From Casuarina equisetifolia (lineage: Eukaryota > Streptophyta > Magnoliopsida > Fagales > Casuarinaceae), in contig CM052354.1 in assembly GCA_028551475.1 (NCBI GenBank), positions 22,095,258-22,159,257 on the forward strand: 64,000 nt of DNA, written 5' to 3'. The position numbers and the translations under genes are program-made. This document shows positions 23,625 to 36,825 of this stretch, one piece after another. Positions within the stretch are counted from its first letter, which is position 1, and the number at the start of each line of letters is the position of its first letter. Under the pieces are notes generated by a model. It ran no database searches. It saw only the letters and a list, made by a program, of their open reading frames with translations, and had not been told where the DNA came from.

Positions 23625-26328
23625 ATGGCAGCTTTTCTGCCTCTCTACCCTTTCAATTCCATCATCACTTGTTCTCACCCTTCTTCTGCTTCTTATTTGG
23701 GTGCTCATGGTTCGCACTTGATTGTACAGTCTCTATCTAATTCGATCCTACAGTCTCGTCCTCAAAGGTTCGTGGTGGTGTCTGTGCACTCCAACCAGAA
23801 GGTTATCAAGCCCAACAGGAGGTCGCGTTACGGCAAGGCGTTCTCGCCGTTTGACAGCGATGATGAGGACGAAGAAGATGATGATTTTGACGTGGTGAAG
23901 GATGATTGGTCTTCGCCCAATGTGAGCCTACCCGTCGACTAGTTTGGGAATGTTTGTTTTTGTTTGGAAAGGCTGAAAGTGCTTTGTACGCAGTTTTGGG
24001 TTGTGAATGTGAAATTATACTTTTTTTTTTCTGGTCAAAGTGCTAAAGCGGAAATCGTTTTGAACCTCCAAATTGAACTTTTATTCTTTGAATTGTAAAT
24101 CTGGGTACTTGGACTGGTTTTAAGTGTCAAGGAAGTCTGCAGTTAGAGCTAAGCTAATGGAGCCAATTGGTCTCTACTAGAATCAAATCAGAGAAAGCTG
24201 CCATTTTGTGGGGCTTGAAAATGAATATGCAAAATGTTTCTTTGTAAATGTATCTCAGTGCTTTTCATATGTTATTTTCTTGTTAAGTTTGGTGGGCTTG
24301 AGCTTGTATAATTATCTGAGTTCCTGTGTTTCCCATATGTAAACTGCCAAGCAGCCTCTCTGAATTCTAGCCCCCAACAAACAATGAAATCAAAATAGAA
24401 ACCAAGACTAAAGGATCTGGGTATCCAACTGAAACCGAAAAAAGATGAAGGGGCCAGGGCATGTAGCGTCATGGACAAGCAAACTTGGCTCTGATACCAT
24501 GTTATAGCTTTTAGTCAAAAGCTTAATCTATACGTGGAGAGGCCTATATGTACATGTTTCCTGAACTTTGTAGATGAAGTAAATGCATTATCCGTTGTAT
24601 TGATTAGCGCACAATCTGTGCAGGCTGATGTATTGGTGGGACATTGCTACTCTGCTTTTCTTTGTTCCAACAAGTTCTGGTACTAATATAAGATGCATCT
24701 GCAGGATGACTTTGCCGAAACGGCAGAGTATGATGTTAACGGAAAGAGAGTTAAGTCCCAGAGCAGATACAAAAAAAAGAAAGGTACTCCGGGAGAACCT
24801 GAAAATGGCCTGGGCAACAGATCATCCAAGTTTGGACAGACCTCTAAAGTTGTCAGAGACCAAGTGGATGTGAGAAATGACAAGAATATTGTGGAGACAA
24901 GCAACATTGGAAATTCTTACCATACTTCCAACAAAATGGACGAAATCAGATCCTTGGATATAAATGGACGAAAGGTGAGTGTACATTAACATGCTAGCTG
25001 TGAGCTTTCTCTATGAATTATACTGATGAGGCAAAGGAGCATTATATATGTTTTCTTTCATTGCAGCTTCTGTCTAGGAAATATATGGAGAAGAAATATC
25101 CTCGGGTATTTGAAGAAATAGATTTCGATGTAAAATGGCTCCCCCTTCTTGACTACTTGAGCACGTTTGGGCTTACAGAAGCACATTTTATCAAAATGTA
25201 TGAAAGACACATGCCTTCGCTTCAAATAAATGTCTGTTCCGCAGAAGAAAGGTTGGAATACTTGTTAAGTGTTGGGGTAAAACAAAAGGATGTGAAAAGA
25301 ATAATTTTGAAGCAGCCACAAATTTTGGAGTATACGGTGGAGAACAATTTGAAATCCCATGTTGCTTTCTTGATGGGTTTGGGTGTTCCAAGTTCCAGAG
25401 TGGGGCAGATAATTGCAGCTGCTCCATCTCTGTTTTCTTATAGTGTTGAGAATTCATTGAAACCCACAGTTAGATACTTGGTTGAGGAGGTTGGCATTAA
25501 GGAAAAAGATTTAGTTAAAGTCATACAGCTTAGCCCCCAAATATTGGTTCAACGCATTGACGTATCATGGAATGCACGTTACATTTTTCTGTCAAAGGAA
25601 TTGGGAGCACCAAGAGACAGTGTGGTTAAGATGGTGACAAAACATCCTCAGCTCCTTCATTACAGCATAGATGATGGATTACTGCCTCGGATAAATTTCC
25701 TGAGGGGTATTGGGATGCATAATTCTGACATCTTGAAAGTTTTAACTAGCCTTACACAGGTTAATTTTCTTCCTCATGCATAATTAATTTCATAAAATTC
25801 CATAACTTCTTTTTTGTGTGATATGAATCACTTGTGCTTATATGCTGCAAAAAGAAGTTCCTTTCCATGTTTATCTCCATTTCCTGAGTTTATTAGTCAT
25901 ACAATTTTTACTTTCCCGCTAAAAAGATTGATTCATATGCTGTTCAATTAAATCTGTTATTGTTGTGCAATGGATTCCTTTTCATTCGTTGATGTTGACT
26001 ATGCTTGCAGGTTCTTTCTTTGTCATTGGAGGAGAATCTAAAGCCCAAGTACATGTACTTGATTAATGAACTTAATAATGAAGTTCATTCCCTGACAAAA
26101 TATCCTATGTACTTAAGTTTGTCTTTGGATCAGAGAATTCGTCCTCGCCATAGATTCCTGGTTGCCCTAAAGAAAGCTCCAAAAGGACCCTTTCCACTCA
26201 GTTCACTGGTTCCAACTGATGAATGCTTTTGTCAGCAGTGGGCTGGGACCAGTTTAGATAAATATTTGGCATTTCGGCAGAGACTACTACTCAGAAAGCT
26301 TGCGAAGAAATATGAAAGGAAAGGATAA
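23625..26328 (+). CDS. mTERF9: Chloroplast mTERF-family protein mTERF9 (TWIRT1)
   Basis: Four exons, 23625-23921, 24705-24974, 25067-25759 and 26011-26328, all join in phase 0 and give 525 residues. The N-terminus is a transit-peptide-like Ser-rich stretch. Next come SRYGKAFSPFDSDDEDEEDDD and a charged linker, as in Arabidopsis mTERF9 (At5g55580). From about 190 to 500 there are tandem mTERF repeats: helix pairs with the recurring L-x-x-x-P-x-x-L/F pattern, such as LKQPQILEYTVENNLK, APSLFSYSVENSLK, LSPQILVQRID, KHPQLLHYSIDDGL and KYPMYLSLSLDQRI. The C-terminus has the family's FPLSSLVPTDECFCQQWAGTS. In Arabidopsis this nucleoid-associated protein supports chloroplast ribosome assembly and gene expression. 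Assignment rests on near end-to-end resemblance recalled from memory. Confidence 0.95.
24484..24520 (-). mobile_element. LTR-retroelement primer-site footprint in mTERF9 intron 1
   Basis: The plus strand reads TTGGCTCTGATACCATGTTA. Its complement is TAACATGGTATCAGAGCCAA, an LTR end followed by the initiator-Met tRNA primer-binding site TGGTATCAGAGC. It lies inside intron 1 (23922-24704). No coding parts of an element are visible, so this is a fragment or solo piece. Confidence 0.55.
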
Positions 26329-28941
26329 CACACCGGCCTCAAGTGTGCCTTAGGCTTCTGATATGAGTAATGAAAGAGAAGTCTTTTAACTAACTTCAGC
26401 AACCAAAGGCTTATTTTTGTTAGATGTTAATGGGGTTCTTGGTTGATGCTTTGCACATTTGATCTCTGTTAGACCCTACCAAGAACAAGCTAGGCCGCAG
26501 TTTCATGACACAGTATAAGTGCCGTAATCCATGGTGAAGCTGCTTTAGTGGCATACAAAGTCGATATTTGCATTTGCAGTTGAAGGCCTGCTGAGGGTTA
26601 CTCTCGAAGTTCTGGTGATATCGAGGCTAAATGGTGTCACAGTAAAGTCTATTCTTGGCTAAGGTAAATTGTTAATGCTGGAAGAATGAAGCAAACTGAT
26701 ATAGAAGCTGCATTCAGGATAATGGAGTTTAGAAGGAACAGAGCGATAATTGAGTTTAGAAGGAACAGAGCGGATCTAGGCTGGAGTTGGAACATTCAGA
26801 CTTTGAAGTTTTTACTGCAAAAGTTTTATATTAAGGGATCAAAAGATTGCAACATTAAGCGTTTCTGCCTTTGTGCCATTAAATGGCCTTCAATGCAGAA
26901 CTGGGATGATACATCTTTTTTCTCATTAGCTGCAGTACCCATTTTTGTCTTGTAAGTAGTGGTTTAATATGTATTCTATGATGCAAACGGAATGATTCGG
27001 GGAATCCATCTAATCTTATCTGTTTACTGCTGGAGATGATTACTTTTTCGGACGTCAGTAGAACCATTTTCAGGTGTTTATCCATCATTCAACTCATTTA
27101 TGAGGACAACTTAAAAGAGCATCATCCTCTGTTACTTATTTTCTGATTTACCATGGTCAGCTTAGATATTTCACTCCTTTTAAACGTTAGAAAGTCACAA
27201 ATATGCCCTATGGTGACCCAAAAGAAGGAAGTTGGCATGTCTCAATAGTGTTCTTGTCCCAAGCAACATTATCTAATTGCGAATTTTGGAACTGTATAAA
27301 CCTTTTATTGGAAGACATGCTTGTAGGGTCATTTTCCTGTAGTCACTTATCTTTTCGGAAATTTCTCCCTCGCTGCATTCTCCTCTTGGGTCTCTCATTG
27401 GAGGAAGAAAAGGCAACGGTCAATGGTCGTTGAAAGAGTGCAAAATTTACTTCTTTCCACCTGCCCTGCGTAGACCAAAAGTTTGCAGGTGACTGAAACC
27501 ATCACCTCTGTTATCCCCACAAAGGGGAAGACGATAACAATTTCTGGGTCACAGAAGATATTTTACCATATTTGGTGCAGAAGTGTTCTACTTCATGTTG
27601 ATCTGGTTGGTTACCATGTCTCTGTCAACCTGCTCCCTCACAGGTCACTATCTTTCCGCAACTTGCGCCACTTTTTTGGTCGTCTGTGCTCAGAAATTAA
27701 GTCATTCAACTGGGTCCAGATTGGCCAGGGAGATAATGTGCGGGGGAGCCATCATTGGGAGGCATCCTTTCGGAAGATTATCGTTATCCAGTAAGACATA
27801 ATGAATGATAAGGAGTTGAAGAACTCCATCTTGTTGGAAGACAGCGAGTGAGAGAGTTGTAAAATCCAGGTTTTGTGTACTTCTGAAACACTAAAATATT
27901 GTTACCATTTTTGTTCGATTTAAATGAAAGATTGAGGAGATTGTGGAATATATATGCAGACACATACATTAACATAACATCAAGGTCCATACTTGTTGGA
28001 GTTCTTCCTTCTGTAAATCTTTCATATAGATAGAGATACTACACTCCTCATGAGCTGTTTTTAAAGAGAAGATTGAGCTTTCAAGCCCATCATCTTTTCA
28101 AATCCTATACCCAACAAAGTAACCAAATACGATGATATTCTATAAAGTTGAATATTAGGCAACGAGGTAGACTATTTGAATGTCACTTTCATAGGATCAC
28201 CTCATTTCTTAAAGTTGTTAAATGTCACTTCCTGGAAATGTCCTAGTCCATTCCTTTGGGGCATTATTTCCAGTGCATTTCTGTAGATTGTACACTGCTT
28301 AACTCCAGCCCATGGTTTTTGGCTCTCACCGGTTAAGAATAAGAAAACTAACAAATACAGAGGATGTCATGCAAAATCAGACCCAGAAAAATGATTATTA
28401 AAAAGAGAAAAAACTGGAAAAGAAAAGTACAAGATTATGATCCAAATTTCACACGCAGGTGAAGGATGGTGATTCTTTCTTCTATCTGAAAAGAGAGAAT
28501 AAAGTACCGAAAACACTGAATAAACAGGTATCTGCTGCTAAACATTCTATTGAAGATATCTTATCTATTTCACAGTGTCGAAGCAATTCTAAAGAAATTT
28601 CAAACCCTTCGAACACTGCATAGATTTTTGGTTCCTTTCTTCCACTAAAGACTATAATTACATCCACTGCAAAAGATCCAAACCTCTTGCTTTTTTTCGG
28701 TAAGTAGGATTAAGAAACTGTAGAACCATTACTTCTATGTATCATATTCTTCTTTTCACTTCCTTCAACCCTAGTGATGGGGAGGAAATTCTTCCTTTGT
28801 TTCTTTGTTAGCCGGTATGTACTTGAAGGAAACTTTACTAGATAGATAAACAATCAAAAGAGTAAAAGGGCTTAAAAGGCTGCTGCTATGTATTAAAACA
28901 AAGATGCTGCTTTATCTCTATAATCTTCTGCATTGCTGAAT
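26329..28941. other. mTERF9 3' flank and intergenic, no gene recognised
   Basis: The first few hundred bases are probably the mTERF9 3' UTR. A short direct repeat (gagtttagaaggaacagagcg, two copies 27 bases apart) lies at 26726-26772. Open frames at 27203-27433 and 27483-27794 show no recognisable protein features. The stretch above about 28450 is probably the 3' UTR of the CCCH gene on the minus strand. Confidence 0.4.
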
Positions 28942-31525
28942 CTATATGACCGTGGAGATGCCACTAGCTATCGGAGACGCAAACGGGCTCTCAGGTAGAT
29001 TAACAGCTTGACTGCTGGGAAAATGACAACAAAATAGCTTCAGAGGCAGGAGAGATGAAGGTTATCATGTTTTAAATACGAAGATAACGAAATTTAGCAG
29101 AACTGTGACATCCAAGAACTGTAGATTTTTTTTTTTTTTTTTTAAGATGAAAGCAATTATAGAAGTAATTTCTACCTCTCCGAGTCTATGTGGGAGGTTT
29201 CAGTGTGCTTGGGTTTACAATCATCACTAGCAGAGCCACCGTTCAGAACATCCAATAGTTGATTGAATCGTTCTGCTGATGGAAAATCAAAAGAACCTGC
29301 AGGAGCAATGGCTTGAATTAGGACAGGAACAAGAAAGGTCACCGGAAAAAAACGTAGAAAGAAAAAGAGGCAAAGATATTACGAAAACACATACCGTCGG
29401 AAACTTTGAGCCCATCCATGGAGTATCCAAAACAGGGCTGAGTGGCTGGAATTTTCTGAGGTAACCGTAGCTCAGCAAGTTGCCTCCTCTGAAACTCAAG
29501 GGCTTGTTCTTGCTCTTCCATAAGCTGCTTCCTCAGCATACGGGACATCTCAAATCCTCTCGGCACTGAAAAAGAACCAAGCGTTAGGCAGCACAAAGGC
29601 TCTATGAAACAGATTTGACCTTTTACAGAGAGCGATTGAACAAAAAGCACAGCTAAATCAGCAAAATTAATATACAGTAAGCATTTAAATAGAAAGACCT
29701 TCATTGTAATGAACAGATAGAATATAACAGATCCTACTTACGTGCATGAAGCTCTGAGTCAATGTCAGCATAGGTGGGGGAATAGTACATTTGAGGCTCA
29801 ATTCTGTCTACATATTTCCTGCTGGAATATAAAAACCCCAAGAAAGAGTCAACGTAAACTTAAGGAAGTTAAATCCTTCCTATGATAAAAGGACTAGAAT
29901 TGCAATCAACACCATACTTTTCGCCAATACAAGATGTAAAGAAAATGAAGCAAGTTTTGAACATACACCTTAAATTAGTTCTAGCTAGGTACTTATAAAA
30001 TAAGAACTAAGTACCTATCTATGGAAGATTATAAGAAGCAATTTACAGTTCCTACCAATTCATCCCAAAATTCATATCTAGCAACTTATCAAGCTCTATC
30101 ATCAAATGAGATTTTTGAAAGTTACCTGTCATTGAGCTTTGATTTCTCCCGGTAAGGTTTCACAAGAACACGAGACCCACAAACAAAATGTGGATTTCCT
30201 TTCGCCAAAATCATTTTCACTGTGTCTGCACTGGAGAAGGTTACAAATCCAAACATCCTTTTCTGTTGGCAGGGAATCCTTACATCTTCAACCAGACCGA
30301 AGGTGCTATAAACAAAAGATAGCACAAATAAGAATACTTCTAATACTATAAAAACAATTACATACACAGAAGCATGGAATTTTAAAATTACTTGAAGTAG
30401 TTGGAGACATCATCTTCTGTGAAAGTGCTTTCAGCTGGGAATGTTAAGTATATCTGACGTGATCCACTGACAATCGGACCAGGGTCACTTTTCTCATTCC
30501 GATTCTCCATGTATTTTGGAGCATCTTCAGCCAAAATTACTGCATGCTGACCATGAGGCCTGCGAATAATCAAACACCAGTTAGGCATCAAATGTTCTTC
30601 ATTACTAAATACTGCAACTCAGTGAAGATAGTAAAGTTGCATTGCACCTGTCAATCAGCCGAATACTATTTTTCAATCTAGCAAGAAGCTTTGTCAAACT
30701 ATAACCAGCTTTACCATGTCTCTGGCTCTCAGTAAGGTACCCATCCGCCTGAAGAACTTTTCCAAACTTCTCATAATATATCATAGGCAAAGAAGCAATT
30801 GAAATGGGATTCCCTCTCCTTGATTTTAGAATATCAACGATTTCCAACTCTAGCTTCTCAAGGGTCCCAGGAGAGAAAAACTGATCTTCATTAAGGGCTT
30901 CATTTCCATACATCTGAGAGAAACTCTCCGGCGCGACTTGTCCATGGAAGTACCTACAGCTACTTCCGTGCTTACAGAACCCCTTGTTGAAATAGTGACA
31001 AGACTTCACCGGGAACTCGGGAAGGCTTGAAACCGGTCTACTTGCTCTGGAACTGAAGTCGCAGGTTGCAGCATCAGTGTAGAAGTAATCATTCGAAAAC
31101 CCTGGAATTCCAGAATTTGCAGGCTCTACTATATCCTCCAGGCTCAGAAACTGAGCCTGGTTTTGTAGTTCCGCAAGGGAGTCCGAGCAACCTGATGGAA
31201 CGAAATCAGAATACGGGGATGGAACACCAAGGGCTGTGGGTGACGAAAAAGGCCTGGAAGAAACATGCGAGAAAGGACTGAAAACCGGGCTCATCAATGG
31301 CGAAACACGAGATGGTGCTGATTTAGGAGCTAACTGTTGTAGTTCAGCTTTGGCGTTGAAAATCACTTCATGAATCAAGTGCTCCGGACCCAAAGCCAAC
31401 CTGACAATTTCTTGATCCCCACGGTCTTGTAGAAGAAGATACCCAATAATCTTGGTAGCATTTTCTGGTTCGAACTTCTTGATTTTGTTAAACACAACTC
31501 TTGTACACTCTGAAAAATCCATCAT
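28942..31525 (-). CDS. CCCH zinc-finger and RRM protein (AtC3H18/C3H46 type)
   Basis: Seven exons on the minus strand: 31525-30648, 30559-30392, 30305-30126, 29818-29742, 29565-29395, 29296-29176 and 29014-28942. They join in phase to give about 555 residues. Residues 1-80 form a conserved helical domain ([24 protein letters not shown]). A Ser/Pro-rich region follows, then one CCCH finger, [19 protein letters not shown] (C-X7-C-X5-C-X3-H, about 183-201). A helical segment around 225-290 ([20 protein letters not shown]) comes next, and an RRM with RNP2 RQIYLTF and RNP1 RMFGFVTF (about 325-400). A Glu/Gln-rich coiled-coil-like stretch ([28 protein letters not shown]) and a short variable tail end it. 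This architecture indicates a cytoplasmic or nuclear RNA-binding protein; specific targets are unknown. Two acceptors are NAGNAG type. Confidence 0.93.
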
Positions 31526-32200
31526 CTAACTACTCTCTGCAAATGAACACAAAAAGAGTTGAACTTGGAGGAAACGTTCATCAGGAGAGAAAAACTGCAG
31601 CACAGAATCTAGACAAAAAGCTGCAGATCTGGCATGCCATTCTTAGACATGTCTATTCATAGATTCAAGAAAGACAGAACATCTTTTCCTGCCTGAAGCT
31701 TCAAGAAGACAGACCCAATTCCGTTAATCTATAATTACATGACAAACGACATGCAAGGAAAGGAAATCCCTGGAAAGTCGACTGCGTTTCCAACCCATAA
31801 AAGGAAATCTATTCCAAGAAAGAAATAACGGTTCCCACCCATATAAAAGTTGTTAAGAACTACAACAAAACCATGATTCCAGAATAGAAAATTCTCCCAA
31901 ATCTGGTAAAAGAAGATTCCAAGAACATGTTACCATTCAAATCACTTGTTTCAAAAATCTCTTCTTTAAAAATAACCTTAACTAAACGCATTAAACCATA
32001 AACATAAAACATCTTTCCATAGTGAAAGGAGAAATTAATACAGAAGTTCTTTGCATAAAAGAGAGTATATGGATTGAATCAAGAAAAGAAAAAGAAGAAC
32101 CACGCTGAAGAACCTGTTTCTTCTTTCTTCTCGAGGGTAAACATGAGAGAAGACAGAATGAATGGTTCCAAGTCGCATGCTGCTATTTTTTATTAACACC
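31526..32200 (-). other. Probable 5' leader and promoter of the CCCH gene
   Basis: On the minus strand an acceptor (TTCATTTGCAG) lies about 11 bases before the start codon. The 5' UTR therefore probably contains an intron; a donor candidate (CAG|GTTCTT) occurs near 32112, and the stretch above is CT-rich on the minus strand. The short plus-strand frames here and at 32516-32728 resemble nothing. Confidence 0.4.
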
Positions 32201-32977
32201 AAAATTTCTTCAAAATTTCAAATTCCAAGTGTTGGAAGTTTATCCAAACTCAAAAACCAGACTTTCCTCACTAGAGTTGGAAAGGGCAAAAACCAGAGAA
32301 GAAAAGAAAAAGATCCCGTCTTGCCACTCATTTGGCTAGGAATCCATATCCAACAGACACATTTCAAGCAAATCTTAGGCAACACTCTGACAAAAGATAA
32401 CTCTCATTCAAGCAAACCCATGAACAGAAAATGACACTGCAAAAGAGACTGGCGAAGAAACAAGAACACCCACCACGGATGCAACACACCTACCAAATCT
32501 ATGTAGTTTCATGCAGTGGAAAAGGCAGTGATAACTCCAAAGAACCAACAGGAGGAACTTCCTCATAAAACATGTCTCATCTCTCACCTTCTCTCTCTCT
32601 ACAACTCCCTCATGCCTTCATTATCCCGAAAAAATGACATCACGATTATCTTAAAAGGTAAACTGACAGAAAGGATGCATTTAAAGAGTCCAAGAAAACC
32701 TATAAAAAGATATATACTAAATACCTAAAAGTTTTCGTTTTGCAGAGAATTTGGTTTCTCTAATAACTGACTCTGTAGTTGAATATTTGGAAAAGATTTT
32801 CCCTTTCGAAATTTAACAGCTAGATTTCAAAATCCCAGTAATCAAGGCTACTCCTTTTGCTGATTTTTCGCTACATAAGGTAACTGCATGGACTTCGTCA
32901 TTTACATCCATGTCCTTACTAGAAGCACATAACCTCCAACATTTTTTTTAATGATTTAAATTATTAAAAAGTAACTA

Positions 32978-32980
<3 letters not shown>

Positions 32981-33015
<35 letters not shown>
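32981..33015. repeat. (AT)n microsatellite
   Basis: About 17 uninterrupted AT units; likely length-polymorphic. Confidence 0.95.
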
Positions 33016-33018
<3 letters not shown>

Positions 33019-35274
33019 TTAAAATAAATACTTATTTTGTAAGATCTCTACATCAACTTTTCTTACCATCTTTGTAAGATTTTCAGAAAAGCTTTCCTTC
33101 TCATCTCAAGTAAACCCAAGTGGCACCCATCAACAACTTTAAACTGTTGAAAATATGAATAAACAATAATAATTCGGAAATTCCAATGTGCTGCATGTAG
33201 AACTTCAGCCACACATGTCGGCAAAGTGTATCCTCTCGAGTGGAACAAACGTGGATTTTCTTTGTCTTCCAAGGCCTGGTCTCTATTCACCTTGACCGTC
33301 AGACCTTCCTCGCGATTCGCTTTATCTCTTATCTCAAGGTGGTGCAGGGGACCATATGCAAGACGTATATCTTAGTACTATACAAAAAAACCTTCGTAAT
33401 ATCATAAATTATGTCTGGTTTCTTGACCTAGTGCAAGACAGTGGAACATGCAACTTATTCATTTCGGCCGACGCGAGCGATACGCAAGGGGACATTAAAG
33501 GGCCCTCCATCCTTTGGACTGTTCCTCTTTGTTCATGTACAATTATTTCTAGGCACCATGGTAAGCATGTTAAAGAACGTACTGTAATACAGAAGCTTGT
33601 ATTATCATAGTGTACAATTATTTTCCATTTTCTGCTATTTTAGATAGTTGAAATGGTTACGAGGGCAGTTTGAGTAACTTGGGACAGAAAACATGGAGGT
33701 GACCGATTCACTGGGCGCAAAGGTAGGATTTACCGGTGCAGAGGAGAAGGGATCTTGGTGAGAGAGATTGATGGGTAAAGTTAGCTCAGGATTAACACAT
33801 GGGGTATGAATAGTTAGTAAATTATTGTTTATGCGAGATGATAAGTGAGTGAGAATCGGGCGTCCTGTTTAGATTATGATCATTTTGTGAATCCCTATTT
33901 GAAAGGGTTTGACTTTGTTAGTTAATATTCACTCATAAACAATTTTTTTTTAATTGGGTAGGAAGTGGGGGATTTTAAGGAATTTTACTAACCTGAACAC
34001 TCATATGTAAATCTCCCCACAAAATATTATTTAGTTTTTAAAAAAGATTTATCAAAAAGTAGATGCATCTTTTATTTTGAAAAAGAAAAAAAGAGTCGAA
34101 TAACATGAGGAATAAGGCAGTTCATCCTATGAGAGTAATCAAGTACAGTAGCCAATAGCCAATGAAGAAGAAGGCCTTGATTGAGGCATTATTTTAGTTA
34201 TACGACACTTTAGACTCACCTAATGCGCATGCGCCGGGTTTCTCATGATTACCAATCAACTTTGCCACGGAGTTGCCCCAACTTCTAAGTAAATATATTG
34301 TTTGGCTGTAAAAGCAGTGTGAAACAATTACCTTGCAGCTTCTCCTTTTCCAAGCTCAGCACCAGCTCAGAGTGTAAGGGTAAGGGACACGCATCATCTT
34401 GCATGCAAGTTGGCCTTTACTTGCCTTTCTATTGCTAGTCTTTATCTTCAATTTCATGTCATCACTTTTCACTTCTAGATTAATATTTTAAATAAAAGAA
34501 CACAACCCAAAGATTACATCTTTTTAGTGAAAGTCTTTATTTATAATAAATTTCTTTTTTTTTTTAATTTTTTTTTAACGCACGAATCCAAATTTACATA
34601 CCCGATGTCAACTAAACCTCTTAGTCCTAAGTCCTACTAGTTTATCACTAGTCTTATATATAGGTTACTTAGAAAACAGTGACTCTTACTCTCCAATTAT
34701 TGGATTGGACCTTTTAATAGTATGTAATCAAGTGCTGCACTAGGCGATGAAATAAGAGGACGGTGGCACATCGTTCCGTCTTTGTGTTTGTTTGTATCCA
34801 TCTCTTGTTTTTGTTGCAGACCGAACGTCAGGGTCCATGAGAGTGGTTCTGAACAAGATAGCTGATGGCACCTTCTCTTGGTGTTACTCCTCCAATAATT
34901 CACCATAAACAATCAAGAAAACCCTAGGAGTGTTGTCATACTTATTGTAATATCCGTCTTTGTCTGCTCCATTTGTATATAAACTAGTCGTTTTCATCGC
35001 CAATTTGGAATTCTCCTCCTCATCCTTTTTCACCGTACTCGTATAGAGGAATTAGATTCGCTTACTCAAAACTCTATTGTCGTGATCAAATTGACAACCA
35101 CTTAATAAATTCAGTGTACGCAGTTGAATAAACCTGCAAACAGTCGGTTTTTGACTGTTCATGACGGGGATGGTTGAAAAACTTGAAACCCATCAGATTT
35201 TTCTTGTTAGCTGCTTGATTACATGATTCTCAATCAAGAGTTGATCCTTTTTCAAGTTTCTTGGTTACAGAGGG
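33016..35274. other. Intergenic, no gene recognised
   Basis: AT-rich sequence with only short, unrecognised frames. 34690-35270 contains sequence resembling LTR or untranslated retroelement DNA, but no coding region or paired ends were found. Confidence 0.4.
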
Positions 35275-35382
35275 TGTTGAGAGTCCCACATCGGCACAAG
35301 TGTGGGAATCGACCTATATATATGAGGGGGGCTCCACCCACTATTACTTATGGGTTTTAGTGTGAATTGAGCATTTTCAACA
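35275..35382 (+). mobile_element. Solo-LTR-like unit of a small LTR element
   Basis: Starts TGTTGAGAGTCCCACATCGG and ends TTTTCAACA, so the termini are TGTTGA...TCAACA inverted ends about 108 bases apart. The start motif, TGTTGAnnnTCCCACAT, is shared with the TRIM array at 42932. The flanks (gaggg / aagga) do not give a clean target-site duplication. Confidence 0.5.
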
Positions 35383-36227
35383 AAGGAAAGTTATTTTCTA
35401 TATAAAGAATGTCGGGACTTAAGAGAGACAAGATAGAGTTAAGTTTTGGGTATTTATTATAAAGTTTTATATTATTTTTAAAATTTTTAGATAATTAATT
35501 TTTATTTTATTATTTTCTTTAAATAAGGTACAAGGTTTGAAATAGTGAAAATTTAGTCATATTAGAAGTTCAAAAATCCAATAATATTGAGCTAAAAGTT
35601 AAGAATCTAGTGACGTTAATAATTCAAAAGCTAATTGTACTAAGCTAAAAATTGTTGTACAACCTCCATCGAAGAGGGAATTTAAAGTTTTGTTCTTATA
35701 ATTTTTTTATTAATTTTTTTTTTATCATTATAGGAAGTTCTATTTTGTCTTTTACATTTACTTTGGTTCTATGGATGCACTCACAACAAATATAACATAT
35801 CAATATATTGATATAGTAAGATACATATGAAATTTTAATAAATTATCTATGTACATGATGATAAGTAATATGAGAATGTTCTATTTATTATATTACCTTA
35901 CTCTTAATGCAAAAGTTCAAATTTTCAGATTTATTTTTTTATATTGTGTTTACCTATTTATTTCTATAATTATATCTTCAGTCATCCTTTTTTTTTCATG
36001 ATTGCTTATAATATATAACTTCCTTCTTAGAAATTTCGATGGATGTAATTGCTATTTTTTTAAACCAAATTTATAAATTCTTTATGAGCTTTTGTCCTGG
36101 ATCATTCAGAATTATGAAAAAAAAAAAAATCCTCCAACAACATGGAACTCCAACCTCGGTCATTTTCATCTGACAAGTGCCTCGCGTGCGTTAATATTAT
36201 AAGAGGAAAATTATATTATCATACAGA
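35383..36227. other. Intergenic, AT-rich, nothing recognised
   Basis: Very AT-rich with several homopolymer A and T runs and no coding signal. Confidence 0.5.
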
Positions 36228-36825
36228 TTAGAAGTTATTGCAAATTGACTAAGGAAGGTCAGTTAGGTTTGACTCCATGGGTTATCACCTTCATTATTTC
36301 TTAATTATGGATAGAAAAGAAACTTATCTTAAATACAAAGATTTAATTCACAGGATAAAGATTATAATTTCGTCTGTCTTAAATGATAATTAAGTCATGA
36401 AAAATATTCTATTAAAATAAAAACAAATTTATGGATAAGATAAAGATAAGTTATCTTAAATATTAACTAACTGTATTATTTAATGATAATATCAAGAGAT
36501 AATAAACTGAACTTCATGCATAGAATTTGTTTTTTATTCACGGACTAGAGAGAGGTTAGAAGTTATTGCAAGTAGACTAAGGAATGTCAACGGTAATGGA
36601 TTCCACCAAATAATCATCTTCTTTATTTCTTAACTATGGATACAAAGGAAAGTTGTCTAAAGATCTCATTCATGGGATAAATATTATAACTTTTTTAGTC
36701 TTAGTAGATTATTATGTCATGACTAATTTTTATTCAAATAAAAAATAAAATTGTAGATAAGATAAAGAGAACTTATCTTAATATCTAATTTATTGTTATA
36801 GTTTAATGATAAGACTTTAATATTA
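36228..36825 (+). repeat. Diverged tandem duplication of about 0.33 kb
   Basis: 36228-36500 and 36556-36825 align end to end. Both start ttagaagttattgca, share tatttcttaa.tatgga, attcatgggataaa-like and gataagataaag blocks in the same order, and end near taatgataa. The offset is about 328 bases. No coding content. Confidence 0.65.

Noticed and set aside
27483..27801. 103- and 72-codon frames after mTERF9
   Set aside because: Overlapping frames with no family features or splice context.
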